A program made the position numbers and the translations under genes. Shown here piece by piece: positions 23,101 through 38,100 of a stretch of 64,000 nt of DNA. Below the pieces are notes generated by a model. The model was not told the DNA's origin. It did no database searches and saw only the letters and a program-made list of their open reading frames with translations. Source of the stretch: Branchiostoma floridae (Eukaryota; Chordata; Leptocardii; Amphioxiformes; Branchiostomatidae); NCBI RefSeq assembly GCF_000003815.2, contig NC_049996.1, forward strand, positions 11,812,301-11,876,300, given 5' to 3'. Positions within the stretch are counted from its first letter, which is position 1. Each line of letters begins with the position of its first letter.

Positions 23101-26100
23101 ATACAAGGCAACGAAAGAGAACGTAAAAAGCTACATTGCACTACCACTAGGTACTTGAAAAATCATGATCATTTGAAGATGTCTGCTGCACCGAAGCAGA
23201 TAATGCAAATCGTATCTCAATATCTCGACAACTATTTAGCAAATGGCGACACGAGGGCTTCTTCGCGTTCAAACAGTGATTGCCATTAAGATAGCATCAT
23301 TGAGTGTTTGGTCGACCATTTTGCAAAGCACATTTTCGAGGCCTCTGTTCTTTTCAAAGGTAGATTGATGAAAAACATTGACACAAAATAAGCCACCAAA
23401 TACGTGCTGTAGTCACGTATAAGCTTACGTAATCCGCTTAAGACCTGATATACAAAGCATAAGATTACGTTTCACGGTGTAGCATTGTATCATGAAATTG
23501 ACACTCTACCAGGCAACTGGACAAGTCATTGGTCATTGGGTGACGAGAGAATTGGGTAAGGCCTTGGTCGCATTTCCATACTGGGGCCTGGCCGGGAAAC
23601 TTAATTTCGGGAACGAAAAGTATGATATAAAAGATACCAAACTACACAAGAAGTAAAGACAATAGTCACTCATGGGCATTAGTTTTGTTTATGTTCTACG
23701 TAAACATTTCTATCTTTCGCTTCCACAAGCAGCCCGGCCAGGCCCCGGTTTGGAAATGTGACGTTAGCCTTAGTGGAAAGAGCGGTCCAGTCCGGATGAC
23801 GGAAAAATCGGTCCTGTCAGCATAGCTATAGGGGTCGAACGAAGACGTCAGTCAAGGATAGTGGGTCATCCCTACTTTTCTTCATTAATCTGTTGGATCC
23901 TGTTACGTGCAGAAGTTTGACGGCTGGTATAAATGCCCGAAGCCTCCCTCCCCCCAAAACACACACTCATCAGTCAACCGAACTAGACATCTCTCTATTG
24001 CAGTAACAAGAAATTCACCAACGCCAATTGATGAATATTAACTAATGAAGCCGACGATTGAAGTATATAATGCCATAAAAAAGCGAAAGAAAATCAAGAC
24101 CGTAGCATGTCAAGGAGAAAAAATAGCGAAAAAAACAGGCAATTTTGCTTCAGCACCAAGGACAGCCACCAGGGTCCCAAATCAGCCTTGGCCTTCCGAG
24201 GGCTTGAAGACCTATCTTCATACCAAATAAGCAAATATCACCACTTTAAGATCCTTTAAGAAAACGCCAAGAATATCCAACAGGGTCTAGGGGGTTACTT
24301 CAATCTCCTTGAATCCATTCCAAATCCGAGACTCCAGTGTATTGTCTATAGTGATTGCAAACAGAGCGGCAACCAAACATACTGGACGGACAAACATCTT
24401 TCTGTATCTGTTGGAGGTGAGATTAGGCGCTCTATAGCCACGCCCTTTACATAGGGGAGGGGTGTGGACATATGTTAAGTCAGTGCCTTGTTATTGTGAC
24501 ATCTCAAACGTTAAATTGGTTCAACAAAATGTGAACATGTCAATGTTTAAAAATGCTAGATATGACTTATACGTCAATCAACGACGTGAATTTAGATAAC
24601 TACATATGTTCCTCATTTGTTGACTTCCCAACGGCTAATGGCTCACTGTCGACGTTCAACATTTAGGATCTCAAATTTACTCAACACTTCCCACTTAAAC
24701 AGACCATACAAAAGGCTTCAGCATCAGGCTATTGAATGTGATGTTTCTATTGACACGACACTCCTTAACTTGACTGTGTCAGATTGGGCTAGCAAACTGC
24801 ACCAACTTTGGGAATAAGTGACAATTTTCTCTTGCGGTCAAACCAATTTGCCAATTGCATTTTTTTTAATGTAAAAAAAGCATTTCAGGCAAAAATTGGC
24901 ACCACTTTGCAAAGACCTTTTGCAATTTGGTATAATTTGTTGCAGTACACCGAGGCATCTGGTAGACATTTTTGTTTTGAAATAAAAATGTCTTTGCAAA
25001 CTTACAAACATCAACAAGATGTTTCTTCATGTGTTTTTCTGTCAGGGAGTTGATTGGGACATACATGTACAATGCAAAGACACTAGTTATAGATCATTAT
25101 GCTGTTTTTAATTGAAGAACAAAACTATTAGAACAGGTCTCATCACCTTTGCTGACAATGATTCTTTACTTTGACAGTGGCTCAGCTGGTTGACTTTGAT
25201 TACAATGGTTTTGGAGGAACTAACGGGTTTGACAACACAAACAACAATGACCTAGGTACTGCTGCTGCCGCAAACGTAAGTATCCCTTATCTTCTCTTAG
25301 AGTCATTATAATGACTTTGATGCAGATGTCATTTCTTTTAGTATCCAGATTATAATGATCAAAGCTTGACTGAAAAAATGCTTGTTGGAATGAATACTTT
25401 TTCTCATTCACAAAATGGCACATTAGTGCAACTGCAATGGTACAAATTTCCAAAATTGGCACAGTCTTCTACCTAGCTACGTGTAGCACAATTTGGCATA
25501 GCACTGTGAGATATCAGGATGTTTCAACTAAAGTAAAAGACAGCAGTTGGTCCATCCCAAGACGTACAGTTTAATAATCAACCACTTGACATAGTTTCAG
25601 AAATATTTACTTGGGTTTGCTATTTATTGGCAGTTGTCTGTTAGGTGAGATTGGAGGTGCTATCTCATAACAGCCATCTCAAAGGAAGCCGCTATCTCAA
25701 GAAACGTGCAAACAACAAACACACTGTCTAGGAGGGCCATTCAATGATAACACTAGGGCTGTCATGAGGGAAGAGTCCAATGACCTTTTGTATTAAGGAA
25801 TCTTACTTTTTCTATGACAAATCGAGTGATGCACAATTTTTTTTTCTGATGAATCTCAAAATGAGGTAAGATAGAGTTAGCCAAGAAATGCTTACAAAAA
25901 TGCTTAATAAAATTATAATAACTCTGGACTCATCATATAACCACTGGAATGAATAAGAATAATGTTCCAGCACATATGTGATTGCTGCTGCAGACTCAGA
26001 GGCTGATGAAAGAAGTCAAGAGAAGAAAAACTGATTGTTGTTAACTGAAGTCCTGAAGTTTCTGGGATGATGTTTGTAATGTTAAATGTTTTGCTTCTTT

Positions 26101-29100
26101 CTATCCATCAGACAAACAACAACAACTGTGGAGGAAACAGTAACTGCTGTGGACCTAGTGCTGGTGCACCTGGGCCCAGGGTAAGTGTATGACAGCATAA
26201 GTTTATACATGTATAATGTTATACACCTTTTCTCAGTTTACTATGGCAGTTAATTACTGACCCAAGTCTGTATGATGTCATGTTGAGATGTTAGATTTTT
26301 CAAAAGTCATCAAAAGTTTGTAAGATAGTCATGTTCTCAGTATTAAAGGGATCCTTTCAATCCCCTTTGTCAAATATCAATTGACAACCAACTGTAACTC
26401 TTTGTTTCTATAATATGGGCCCTAAAAATGGATCCCCTAGTTAGGTTCTAAAAGTAGTCTGAACACTTTTTTGAGGTGTGTACTTTTGCTAATGAAAAAA
26501 TCAACAGGAAAATTTGGAGCCATCAGCGCAGGTCAAAGATCAGTGTACCAAGCATTTTGAACTTTGGCTGTAATGTCCCATAACAGTCTGCAGTATAGGT
26601 GTAAGCAAACCTGCCATGTCATAAAGTCATTGAGCTTGTTTGTGTACAGTTAATAAGTACACTACAGTTCAGGCAGCCATGGTCACAGGGCATGAAGGTG
26701 CAAATACAGGGGTTCATATTCTTATCAGTCGGTAAACAGGATATTTTTGCACCCATCTTGGACTGTAAAGAATGCTCTCTAGCTACTAGTTTTACCTATC
26801 AGTTTTACCTAGTAGACTGTTCGAAACAATCTGGAGACTTTTTCAAATGGTCTGGAGATTTTTTAAAAGAATCTCCAGATTTTCTGGAAGATCTGGGGAT
26901 TGTTCCAAAATTTCTCCAGATTTTTTTATTTTGAACGGTTTTTCAACATTTTCATATGAACAATGGCCTGGACGCTTTTCATCAAGTATCAACTTTATAA
27001 GTATTAGCTGTAAAGGGTTTGAGGTGTTTGTCCATGGTGCAATATTTGTCCTAACTATTCCGTAGGCTGTTCTCTAAGTTTTCTACTGGATGCTAAGATT
27101 CCAATCTATTTAAGAGATGAGTCGTGTCTTTTGTTTTGTCGTAATTAAAGTGATATACACCAGATCTTATGGACATCAATTTGGATGAAAGCTTGTGTTT
27201 GTAGTAAACCCAAGTGTCAATTACATTGCATAGCCAGAGACATTGACAAACACAACCCTTAGCCTCCGAAACACGTACGTTTTTGTATGTAGACAATAAA
27301 AGAACATCAGCACTGTCTGGTCTGGGTCACAAATCATGATTTTGACGTTTTAAGACTTGGTGTCATTTGTTAGCTTTTATGTGGCCTTTTACCTGTTACT
27401 TGGAAGGGACACAGATACATGTACTTGTTGATGGTTACTAGTGACTAAGTAATTTACTTCACTATGTTTTATTGCACAGCAATAAAACATAGTGACACTA
27501 CCTGAAATTACACTGAAATTACTGTCACTGCAACTTAGAAACATGACAGCTAAGAAACATCCCTTGAACAAATCTCCACCTGTATCCTACCTTGGCATTT
27601 ATCAGAAATTTGTTGCAATAGATCTAAATATATATGGCATACTATTTGAAGAATTGTACACACTGGAAGTTGTCAATTGTAATTACTATTAGCCCCAATG
27701 TAATTGGGCTCTATAAGCCCACCCCTCACTGTCTAGGCAGTGCTATGCCCCAAGATACCATTTTGTCCTTTGTGGGAAACATTCGCTGTCAAGATTGTAG
27801 TAGGTTACATGTTCTATGGCAAGAATAGATAAATGTTAGATTAAAACAGTCGGTGCTGTTTGCGTCAAAGTATGGTATAATAGGCTAAGCCCTTTTTTGT
27901 TATTGGTCGCACACCTGCCTGATGTATCACAATGCTTTTCAACTTAACAGTGACTTCCATGCCTGTGTTGTATGCTAGTGGTAAAAACCAGTGCAGGTGC
28001 ATTTGTAGGTTGTGTGGAAGTAAAGATTAATTGCCTCTTTTATTATAGCATACAGAGCCTCTGTGAAAAGAAAGGGATTTTTTTGGTGTTGGTGTCTGCC
28101 TATTAAAGTTATTTGAATACATGCACTGACAGTAGAGAGGCAGGAAGTGAGTGAGACAATGGGGTCACGACAAAGGTCAGACTCACTGGAGTGACAGGAA
28201 GCAGATTTCAGAGGTGTTAGAGCTAGTCGTTAATCAAACATGACAGTAGAGGTTATGTGGTCAATGGAGCAGGTTTAGCATGGGAGGGTATTTTTTGGGG
28301 TCTGTTTGTATTTTTGGAGTTATACCTTTTCTTGCAGAGTGACAGCAAGTGATTAATCGATACATGCAATTCTAACCAATACCATATTTGGATAATTAAC
28401 GAACGGTAATCAAACAAGACATATATGAGACTCTTTCATGGCGACATGAAATCTTTAAAGTTTTGTTCAAATTGCTAATGCAAGGCTACTGATAAAGACC
28501 AGTGTGTGTGTACACTTGTTATCTTTTATTGCGTTGACTTTCCAGTTCAAGGTCCATGACCTGAGGTAATCAGTGTCATATATTGCTTTGATCAGGGCTA
28601 CCCGGGGTCACGTGGTGCGCCTGGCTTCCCTGGACCGGAGGGTGTGCAGGGGGAGACGGGGATGCGTGGTCCCGCAGGTTTCTCTGGAGACCCTGGAGCA
28701 AAGGGAGAAAGGGTGAGTGAACTTTAGTTTTTTATTCAATTTTGGAAGACAGTGTCTAAGGTTATTTTCTATGATACTACTCTAAACTGTTGCTGCTTTA
28801 AAAAAAAGATTGATTAACAGTTTTCAAATTGGAACTTTGTCAGATTTTACAACCAATTTGATTTCTCACCTACAGGGAGACCCAGGACAGATGGGGCCAC
28901 CTGTAAGTATGAGCTACTTTTTGTTTGGTTTCTTCATTTTGTATGAGTGTTCCCTTGCAATTAGCCTTTGGGCATCAGTTTGCAAATAAAGATTATCGTC
29001 ACAGGCTCACAGCACACTTTTAACATTGATTTCATTGTCCAGTTGGTATGACATGTTAACCGGATGATTTAATTTTTCCCAGGGTATCATAGGGCCTGCT

Positions 29101-32100
29101 GGACCCGCGGGGCCGAGGGGAATACAGGGAGGAAAAGGCAGCAAGGGCACACAGGGTGATCCTGGGTTACGGGGAGAGAAGGGCTTAAGGGTAAGGAATT
29201 GTCTGTCCTTGCTGATTGATAAACATGCAACTTTTCAAACATGGAATTATTATATCAAGTCCTTGAGTGCAAAAATTGTATTCAGATTGATATTGCTGCT
29301 AAGAAGTTTCAACACTAATTTAAAGATTATTTTGAAAAAAAATCTTGATAATGTTTCAGAGCATCTTGACATTGTTTCAAACAATGAATAGATAACTGTA
29401 CAGATTAAAATCATGGAAACTCTTTTTTTTTCTTCAAAAAATTGAAAATAGATTTACTGTGTAATTATCATTGCTGCACTCTTACCATTGCTTGTTATCC
29501 CTTCAACAGATCTAGATAGGCAATAAAATAATTTAGCTTTTCTATTAATAATATTGAATGTTGCAATCTCTGTGCTATCAAGGCATTTCTGTTAACCTTT
29601 TTGCAAAGCTTTTCTTATCTTAGTTATCATATGTTTTCTCAAACAGGGACAACAAGGTCTTCCTGGTATGACTGGTGAACCGGTAAGCAGAAAATTTGTC
29701 TCAGCATAACATTAACTTTAAAATTTTGTGATACATTATCTGTCAGTGAATTCTGTTTCGGGCATCTCATTCAATTGCCTTTTTTTTTTTTTTTTTCATT
29801 ATGATGATATTGTTGAAACGTTATCTTTTGTATTTGTAGGGAAACCATGGAGAGAGTGGGCCCATGGGTATGCCTGGACTCTGTGTAAGTAACCTTCAAA
29901 GATGAGCAAATATATTTGGTCTAGGTGTTCAGGCAGTACCGTAGGTATAGAGGGTAACTTTTTATTTGAGCACTGTCTTCCTTCTAACACTATCTTTTAT
30001 TTTTTTTAATTGTTTTTACACTCAATTTTGTTGTTTTACTTTAAATCTAAATATTTTTGAGGACAGGGCTTTGCTTGCATGGTACTTCTTGCCCGATCCT
30101 CAATAAAAATATGCGAATAAAATGAATGGACATTTTCATTTTATTTTTTCTCCTCTTCTTTTCAATACAGGGACCTAAAGGAGAGGCAGGTAATTGGCTT
30201 AAAGTTTGTTTGATTAGAAATTTTGAATATTCAAGCTTACAATACTTCACCATAATACCTACATCACCACCTTATGGCCATTTTGGGTGAAAAAGTGTTT
30301 GAGTTAGGAGATAATTGTACCAGGACACTAAATACTGATGAAGCAGGGAGTTACGTATTTTTGTGTGTAAACAAGGACAAAATACGTCTGACACAGTGGT
30401 GATTTTTCTTATTCAAACAGGTGTTCCTGGTCTCCCTGGACCCCAGTCTCAAAGTGAGTATGGATACAACACATCATGATCATGTTATAACAAATTTCTT
30501 CATACTCCTTAACAACTGTGTGTTTAAGTTATAAGAATGTCAACAACATCAACTTTATTTTACAACTGAACTTTAATTTAGCAGTATGTCCTCTTGTTAA
30601 GGGCACACATAGTGCTGTAGCAAGCATGCATCAGTATGGGGGTAATGAGTGACTTATACAACATTAAAATGTAGTCAAGTGTTGTTTATATTGGACAAAT
30701 AACCACACACTAAGGCATGTATGGCATATCTGGGCCACGGAGCATAATAGCTAGACAGAGAATGGCTTACTAGGTTTGCATAGTGAAGCTCGCTGTGTTG
30801 GCCTTTATACAGCCTTTGTTAGTGCTGTTGGACATTGTAGTAAGAGTACAATTTTTAACGTGGCCCTAGAAATCATAGAAATACAAAGTTACCAAACACC
30901 AGAGACCACAATAATGTAATCCAACAGACAGCAGCACTGTAGTTTTGTATACTTTTACTTTACTTTTTACATGAACTCAGTTAGGCCACAATGACTTGGT
31001 TTTATGGATAGCATCTGCACATGCACGTCAATTGTTGTCTGTTAAAAAGAAATGTTTGCATCAATACTGTAAGTAGTACAATACAAAGAGGCTGGAAAGA
31101 AACCAATATGCTGTATTACAGTTGCAAAAACAATCTTTTTAGGGAAAACAGACAAATCAAAACAGAATGGCCTTAGTTTAGATGGAGGATCTTTTAGGCT
31201 TCATGAACATGATTTTCATCTATGAAACATATAATCTAATCCACCTCATCCTGCCTTGAAGTGAATCATTATGACATAAGTTAAGAGCGGGAATCTAAAC
31301 TTGTCATTGTCGTGTTTCATCAGCGGAGGGTCCATCGGGTCCATCTGGACCCCCCGGTCTCCCCGGTCAACCAGGCCAGCGGGGCCAGCCTGGGCCGCCG
31401 GGGTCCTCAGGATTCGGCAGCAAGGGAGAGCCTGGACTGCCTGGGAACCCTGGACTGGACGGTGAGTAGCTATCAGTCACTAGTTACCATTCAGTAATAC
31501 AAAAGTGAAATCCATTATCCATTCATTTGTTTGTTCATCGTTCATTCATTGCTATTCTTGTTGTTGTCCTGTGTATACCTGCCATTTTGATGCCCTTATG
31601 TTTCCATGTTAGCAAGTTTTAATACATCATAGATCGAATCATTATGCTACAATTCTAGCCTTTTGAAGTGAAATGTACTAACTTGTTGTGCTTATAATAA
31701 TCTTACTGTTGCAGGACCACCTGGAAACCCTGGGAGACAGGGACCGCCAGGTAGGTTATAAAACTGATCATCTGTAGATTAATAGTAGATCAGAGGAGTA
31801 GAGTTAAGTAAAGTAGAGCAGAGTATAATCTTTGGTCAGAGTCTTGTTGTTGTATTGCTTACTTTCCATGCTACATAGAAGTATGATAGCAGTATGATAA
31901 AATATGAGCTTGTTCAACATCACTTAAGAGCCAGAAAATCTGGAGGTTTAAGAATATTATATCACTGAAAAAGTTGTATTAATTTTCATATATCTTTACC
32001 TGGGGTGTCACAATAAAAATCAACCAACCTTAAAGGGTATTTGTTGAAAGAACATCTCTTGAATCTACTAGATATGATTACTGTGTTTTCCAGTTGAATT

Positions 32101-35100
32101 GTTGAGCATTGTCTTTTTTATTTCCCAAGGTGTGAATGGACTGCCAGGGGGCCCTGGACCAAAGGGTAAGTATATTGAATATTGATTAAAAGAAAACTTT
32201 ATGTATTTACTTGTGCAAGGGAGGGGCTGTATTATAAATGTTTGTTAAAATTTTACTTACATTACAAAAATAATAATACTATATGACAAACTCATTGTAA
32301 TTACACAAACTTAACTATTAAAACTAAACTTAGTCTATCCTGAATTATCTGTGACACATCATGCTTTTGACAAACCTAAAAAAACATTTATTGGTGTCAC
32401 AGAAGGTGTATGGTGTAGACTTTTGTATGACAAATTCTGTACTTTTCACACAGGCACCAGAGGAGACCCAGGATTACCAGGTCCACCAGGTATGAACTGA
32501 CTTTTTCCCCATCTCACCTAATGTTAGGTTAAAGCTTAAAACATTTACAAACCACTTCATCATTGACAGGTTAGAAACTGATCTTGAAGAAGGAATGTTC
32601 CATTATACATGTAGCTAACAAAGGAGTGTGGAGAATGGCTTGAGCTCCTTTGATACTAGTTCAGTGAGATACCCAATATGATGTGTCAACTGTCTGTAGT
32701 ATATTTTCAACTCTTCCTGTTGTGTAGGTTGAGATACAGTATGACTGTAATGGTAGATTTCTTCTCATTGTTCAGGAGCTGGAGGGGAGAGAGGAGTGAT
32801 GGGGTTCCCTGGACCAAAAGGTACATCACAAAATTGAAGCATGCAGCAATGGTAGAATTAAGAACAGTGTTGTACTTTGACTTTGGTTTGGTTTGTGCTT
32901 TGGTTCATAAAGACAACAATTATTGTGATGTGATACTCATTGTGTGAACTGAGAGAAAGGCAATGAGCTACACAATTATTTACCGTATATTTGTCATAAA
33001 GAGTAGTGGGTGAGACTTTCCCATTGTTTCCGTAATCCAGGTGCTCCAGGTGATGCTTCAGGTGTCAGTGGGCCACCTGGACCTCCTGGTCCCGGAGGTC
33101 CAGCAGGACCACCTGGTAAGTCTTGATCATTTCATCCCTAGGAGTGAAGTATTGTTTCTGGCTTGCCTGTGCATGTGTGTATGTTCAGCACCAAGAACAG
33201 GCATCTCTCTCTCTCTGTGTTTGTGTATGTGTGTGCCTTCAGCACCAAGGGCAGGCATGTGTGTGTTTGTATCTGTTTGTGTGTTGTATGTGTGCATGTG
33301 TGTATTGTGTGTGTGTGTTGTGTATATGTCTGTGTGTGTGTCTGTGTGTGTTTTTCAGCACCAAGGACAGGCATGTGTGTTTGTGTGTGTGTGTGTTTTC
33401 AGCACCAAGGACAGATGTGTGTGTGATTTCAGTACCAAGGACAAGCATGTCTCTGTATGTGTGTTTCCAGAATTAAGGACAGGTGTGTGTGTGTGTGTGT
33501 GTGCATGCGCTTATGTGGTATATGTGCGTGTCTGTGGTGTATAGTTTATACATTGTTTTACTTCATGTTATATAAGGTAAAGGAATCACTCAAATTGCAT
33601 ACTACCGTTAATAAATGTTTGTGTATGCTATATCTTACATGGATTGCTTACACAATATCACCTCCATCCCTCAATAGGTAGAAGTGGTCCAAAGGGAGAG
33701 ATTGGGTTGAATGGTCCCCCAGGTAAGCACAGAAAATATACCATGACTTTTTTAATGTTAAAATACATTGTCGTAGGGACATGCAGCTGGTTATGTTACA
33801 CTGAAAGAGCTGTCATGCCTAACCTTTGTTTTGCATTAGGCATATTGAGAAGTCAGTATAGACCAACAACATTTTTGTAAGACACATTTCTTTAACCCTT
33901 TTTGATGATTTCTCAGTTGCATGTAACGGGGGCCGCCCTAAGACGGCACCCGTCGTAAGACGGAACGGATTTTTTGCTGATCTTATCATCCATAAGTACA
34001 CCGTGTTTGTTACCACTGACTATGCTGATTACAAAGGTAAATAAACCAAGTCCATGCACACAGCTTTAATTTGCATTCCAAGTATACTTTAACATATTTA
34101 CTTCATGTTTTTTTTTTAAACAGAATTCTAACAGTAATGTTGACAGTGCTGAATCACTGCAGTCACCGGCCTCTGTGTATTGGCGGCTCGTGTCGCTAAC
34201 TATACGAACTCTTTCAAGCAGTCACAAACTGCCATGATACACATAAATAAAGCTCCATAAAACACTATGAATATGGGTCTTCAAATGTTTGTTGAGTTGA
34301 AAAGCAACCAAAAGGAAGCGACATAAACATTGCCACCATTGTACTCCCAAGGGAGTGTGGCCGTGAAAGTCGCAGACTAGAGAACGCTCGAAAGATTTAT
34401 TTGACTGTAACAAATGATTCGTGCTGTCTATGAAAATAAGACTTGATAGAGAGATGTAGATGATATTTTCATATAATCAGACAGAGTTTTGTTGATGTTG
34501 GCGGTGTCGTTTTTTCGTAATGGTTTTTTTAGTCGGGCATTCACAATCAGTGCATTCAGCCCATTGCCCGTAACATCAGCTGGATTGTTCTAGGTACAGC
34601 CTTCCTCATGTGAGACAAGAAGTACATACAGTCACGATTTTACTGTCAAAAGAAAGCTAAAATATCATACTATTAATTTTTTTTCTGTGTACTTAAATTT
34701 ACCACTTACTTCTGAAGAGAGCAAAATGTAAAAAAAGCGTACCGAGTTAGGCACACTGTCCAGCGTAGCACAAAATTGGAAGGTTACATACACGAAATTG
34801 TCTCTCAGTGTTTGCCGCTTGTAACACGCAGCGCGAAAGGTTCATGAACCACATGAATGCATTTCTTATTCAAGTATGTTGTTCAAATCTATGTGTAAAA
34901 AAATCAGTCATCAAAATTTGGCCACTCTCAGGCAACTAGCGATGGAGCGCCATGAGTTTGAGCGCAAGGAAAAGCGTACCGTGTTGGGGCACCTCCCGTT
35001 ATACAATTTTATGTTTATATTTCCAGGACCCATAGGGCCACCTGGTTTTGGTCAGCCAGGTCCTGCTGGAGAGAGGGGTCCTTCAGGTAAGAATCAGGAA

Positions 35101-38100
35101 TTAATGATAATTCAATGCTTTAAAAACTTCATTGTCATCATATTCTATAGATGGAATGAATGCTATCACAGTGACTTTTACAGATATGTACAGCAGCAAC
35201 TTATATCACAGAGTAGGGTTTCTTCTCCGATACATTTTGTAATCTATTACACCAGTCTTTCAGTGATGTCAAATAGCTGGGTGGCTAGGCTAGAGGAGAC
35301 AAGATAGCAAGGTCACAGGTTTGATTCCTGGCTAGGCGTTGTGTCCTTGAAAAAGGCACTTTACATGACTCCACCCAGGTGTAAAAAGGAGTACCTGAAT
35401 TTGTTTGAGGAGGTAAAATTAAATGTGGCAGAACAAGAGGCTCCACCTTTCAATACCGTGCCCTTTACACGTACAGTGGATACAACCCACTACCCATTGC
35501 AGCCTAGGCCTCAAACGGGCTTTTTGATTACCTACCGTTAAGTTTACTCTAATCAGTCACTTAAAGTAAGCACCATCATTTTGTTCCAATCACTCCTGTA
35601 GGTCCTCCAGGTTTCCCAGGTGCTCAAGGAAATCCAGGTGAGCATTCTGTCATCTCAGTCTTAGTTGTATAATGTTATGTCAAACCATTTTTTGTTAGCA
35701 AGGATACGTACATGTTTATTTTTTAAGAAACAGGTTTATTCTATCTACTCCTGTTTGCTGGAAATACAGATGACACAGACACTTTGTAACAGCAGTTTTT
35801 TTTTTTACATAACGCTAGTTCACCTTTATCCGCAGGGTAACCTATATTCGTTGTGTTTACCAACACTGTATTAAGGGATATCACATCGAAGGACGGTGGT
35901 TTCAAGTTGTAATATGTTCAAACTATTGTTACAGTAGTTTGAAACTATCGTCTGTCGACTTTAACCCCTAGATACCTGGGGTTTTACAGCAACGGATAAG
36001 GTTACCCTGCAGATAAAGGTGAACTTAGCGTTAACTGTTTAACTGCATTTTTGTGTAATACATTAGTTTTGTACAGAAGGTAAAAGCTGCATAAGACTAG
36101 ATTGGAAATAAGCAAGTTAAAAAGCCTGAGAAAGATAGGATCAGAGGGTTAGATAGGCCAGCTTTATTTGCTCTTAATACAACAATTATACTATAAATAT
36201 GGGATATTATACAAAGCAAAAATACTCAACTGTACTATTCTTGTACAATGGTACAATGTTTTCCATAAGACGGATACAAATGGTTGTTTAACATTTTCTG
36301 CAGGTCCAAAAGGAGAATCAGGCATCGGACTGCCTGGCGGACCTGGTCTTCCTGGTAGGTGTTGTTTGTATGGGCTAGGCAACTGTATTCATTAAGGTAA
36401 TACTTACAAGTTTTTAAAAAAGGGGTACAGGTGTACCCAGTTCTGCTAGCTCTCTATGCTGCCTATTTTTATAACAAAAACAGGTTTACTATTAAATGGT
36501 TACCTTGGTAACAGACAGTTGTCATATTGCTTTTGTTACTTTTCCTCCTATCCCCTTCTTTCATTCCAAACAAATAATGCCCAATCACCTGGATTTGAGG
36601 GTTGTCACCATGGATACTGGTGGCAGACAGACCATGGCATTTGATTACATTATGTAGCAAGTGGCAGGACAGAGCTGGAGGGGCTGGTCACCATATTCAT
36701 TTGGAAGGTGTTTGAGTAAGAATAAAGAGAGTAGTAGTTTGTTAGGCTAGACCATGTGGAGGTAAAGATGCATTTGCTTGCAGTTTGAAATCTAAAAAAT
36801 TGACCACCTCCAGTACATTCTTTCAGCACAGTTTACAGTTAGAAGGTTAAGCTTTGCCAATGTCTCACACAATAATGTCACTGCTATATTTCAGGCCCGC
36901 AGGGTGACACAGGTCCACCCGGTCCACAAGGATTACAAGGTCAGAAGTTTATCCTAAGTTACACTGGTTACCTTCGCCAAGAAGGTTATATTTTGGGTAG
37001 CGTTTGTGTGTATGTGTGTATGTGTGTGTGTTTGTAGAAGACCACCATAACTCAAGAACGCCTGCATGGATTGTATTGATATTTGGTATGTAGGTAGGTA
37101 TTGATGAGACCTAGAAACGATTAGATTTTGGGCCTCCTAGTGGCTTGCTATGGTACTGCAGCGGAACTTTCGTGTTGGATATCTCGAGTTCTGAACATGC
37201 TGTGGCTATGATTTTTGAGTGGTAGACAGGTCTTGATGCCGAGAGTAAGTGGTATAGGTTTTGGCCCCCTAGTGGCTTGTTTTGGAACTGCAGGGCAGGT
37301 TTAGTGTCAGACTTTGAAAGGGAATAACTCAAGAAGGGGTTGACGGATTGTTATGATTTTTGGTATGTAGATAGCTTAAGTGATACTTCATATAATGACA
37401 TATGATTATGCAAATTGGTATCTAATTTGCATAATTAATGAGGAAATTGTGTAAACACGCCCAGTTCCATTATAGGTCAATTGCAACATGTGACATTTGT
37501 AACTGAGAAAGAGAAGAATATTGATAGATATATTATGCAAAATAACGACCTAATTTGCATAATTAATGAGAAAATGCTATGATGTATTGTGGTAAATGAC
37601 GGGAACTTCTTACTTTTAGCATTTGGAAGTTATGTACAGGTGAATATCATTGAACATTAATTATGCAAATGAGGTCCTCATTTGCATAAATTATCAGAAA
37701 TTGCGACAAAAGCCTCCTTTCTTAACATATATTGCGCACGTCTGTTGTGTGGTGGACTAGATGATCAAGTTATATAATTTATGCAAATGTGAGCCTTATT
37801 TGCATAATTAATGACAAACCCAATTAATACAGCAGTTGTAAAAGATCGAATCATTTGGCGAAGGTATGAGGTCGTGGAACTCTAGTTATCAGTGAATTAT
37901 ATCTTTGTGTTATTTTGAATATTTGTCAGGCAGGCATATATAGTTAGATGTTGTCTTCATCTTCTTGTATCCCGGAGAATTTTCAATGTCCAAGAACTTT
38001 GCGAGTATCGAAATATCTGTGATATAATTGTCTGTTGCCCTCAGTCTGTTGACGTGCTTAGCTGTATATTTTTAGCTATAAATTTGTCACTTTTATTCAA

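Larger units (their letters stand above)
20175..25177 (+). other. Collagen intron 1 with several inverted-repeat elements
   Basis: This 5-kb intron has no supportable exon. It contains three inverted-repeat elements (21240-21406, 22035-22785, 23567-23762) listed separately, and otherwise unassigned AT-rich DNA. Confidence 0.55.

Noticed and set aside
24045-24230. Lys-rich 61-codon frame in collagen intron 1
   Set aside because: No homology signal, no splice context and isolated in a long intron.
33041-33540. Long Cys/Val-rich open frames over the GT repeat
   Set aside because: They are translations of (TG)n and the CACCAAGGACAGG repeat in all frames; only 33041-33115 is a collagen exon.
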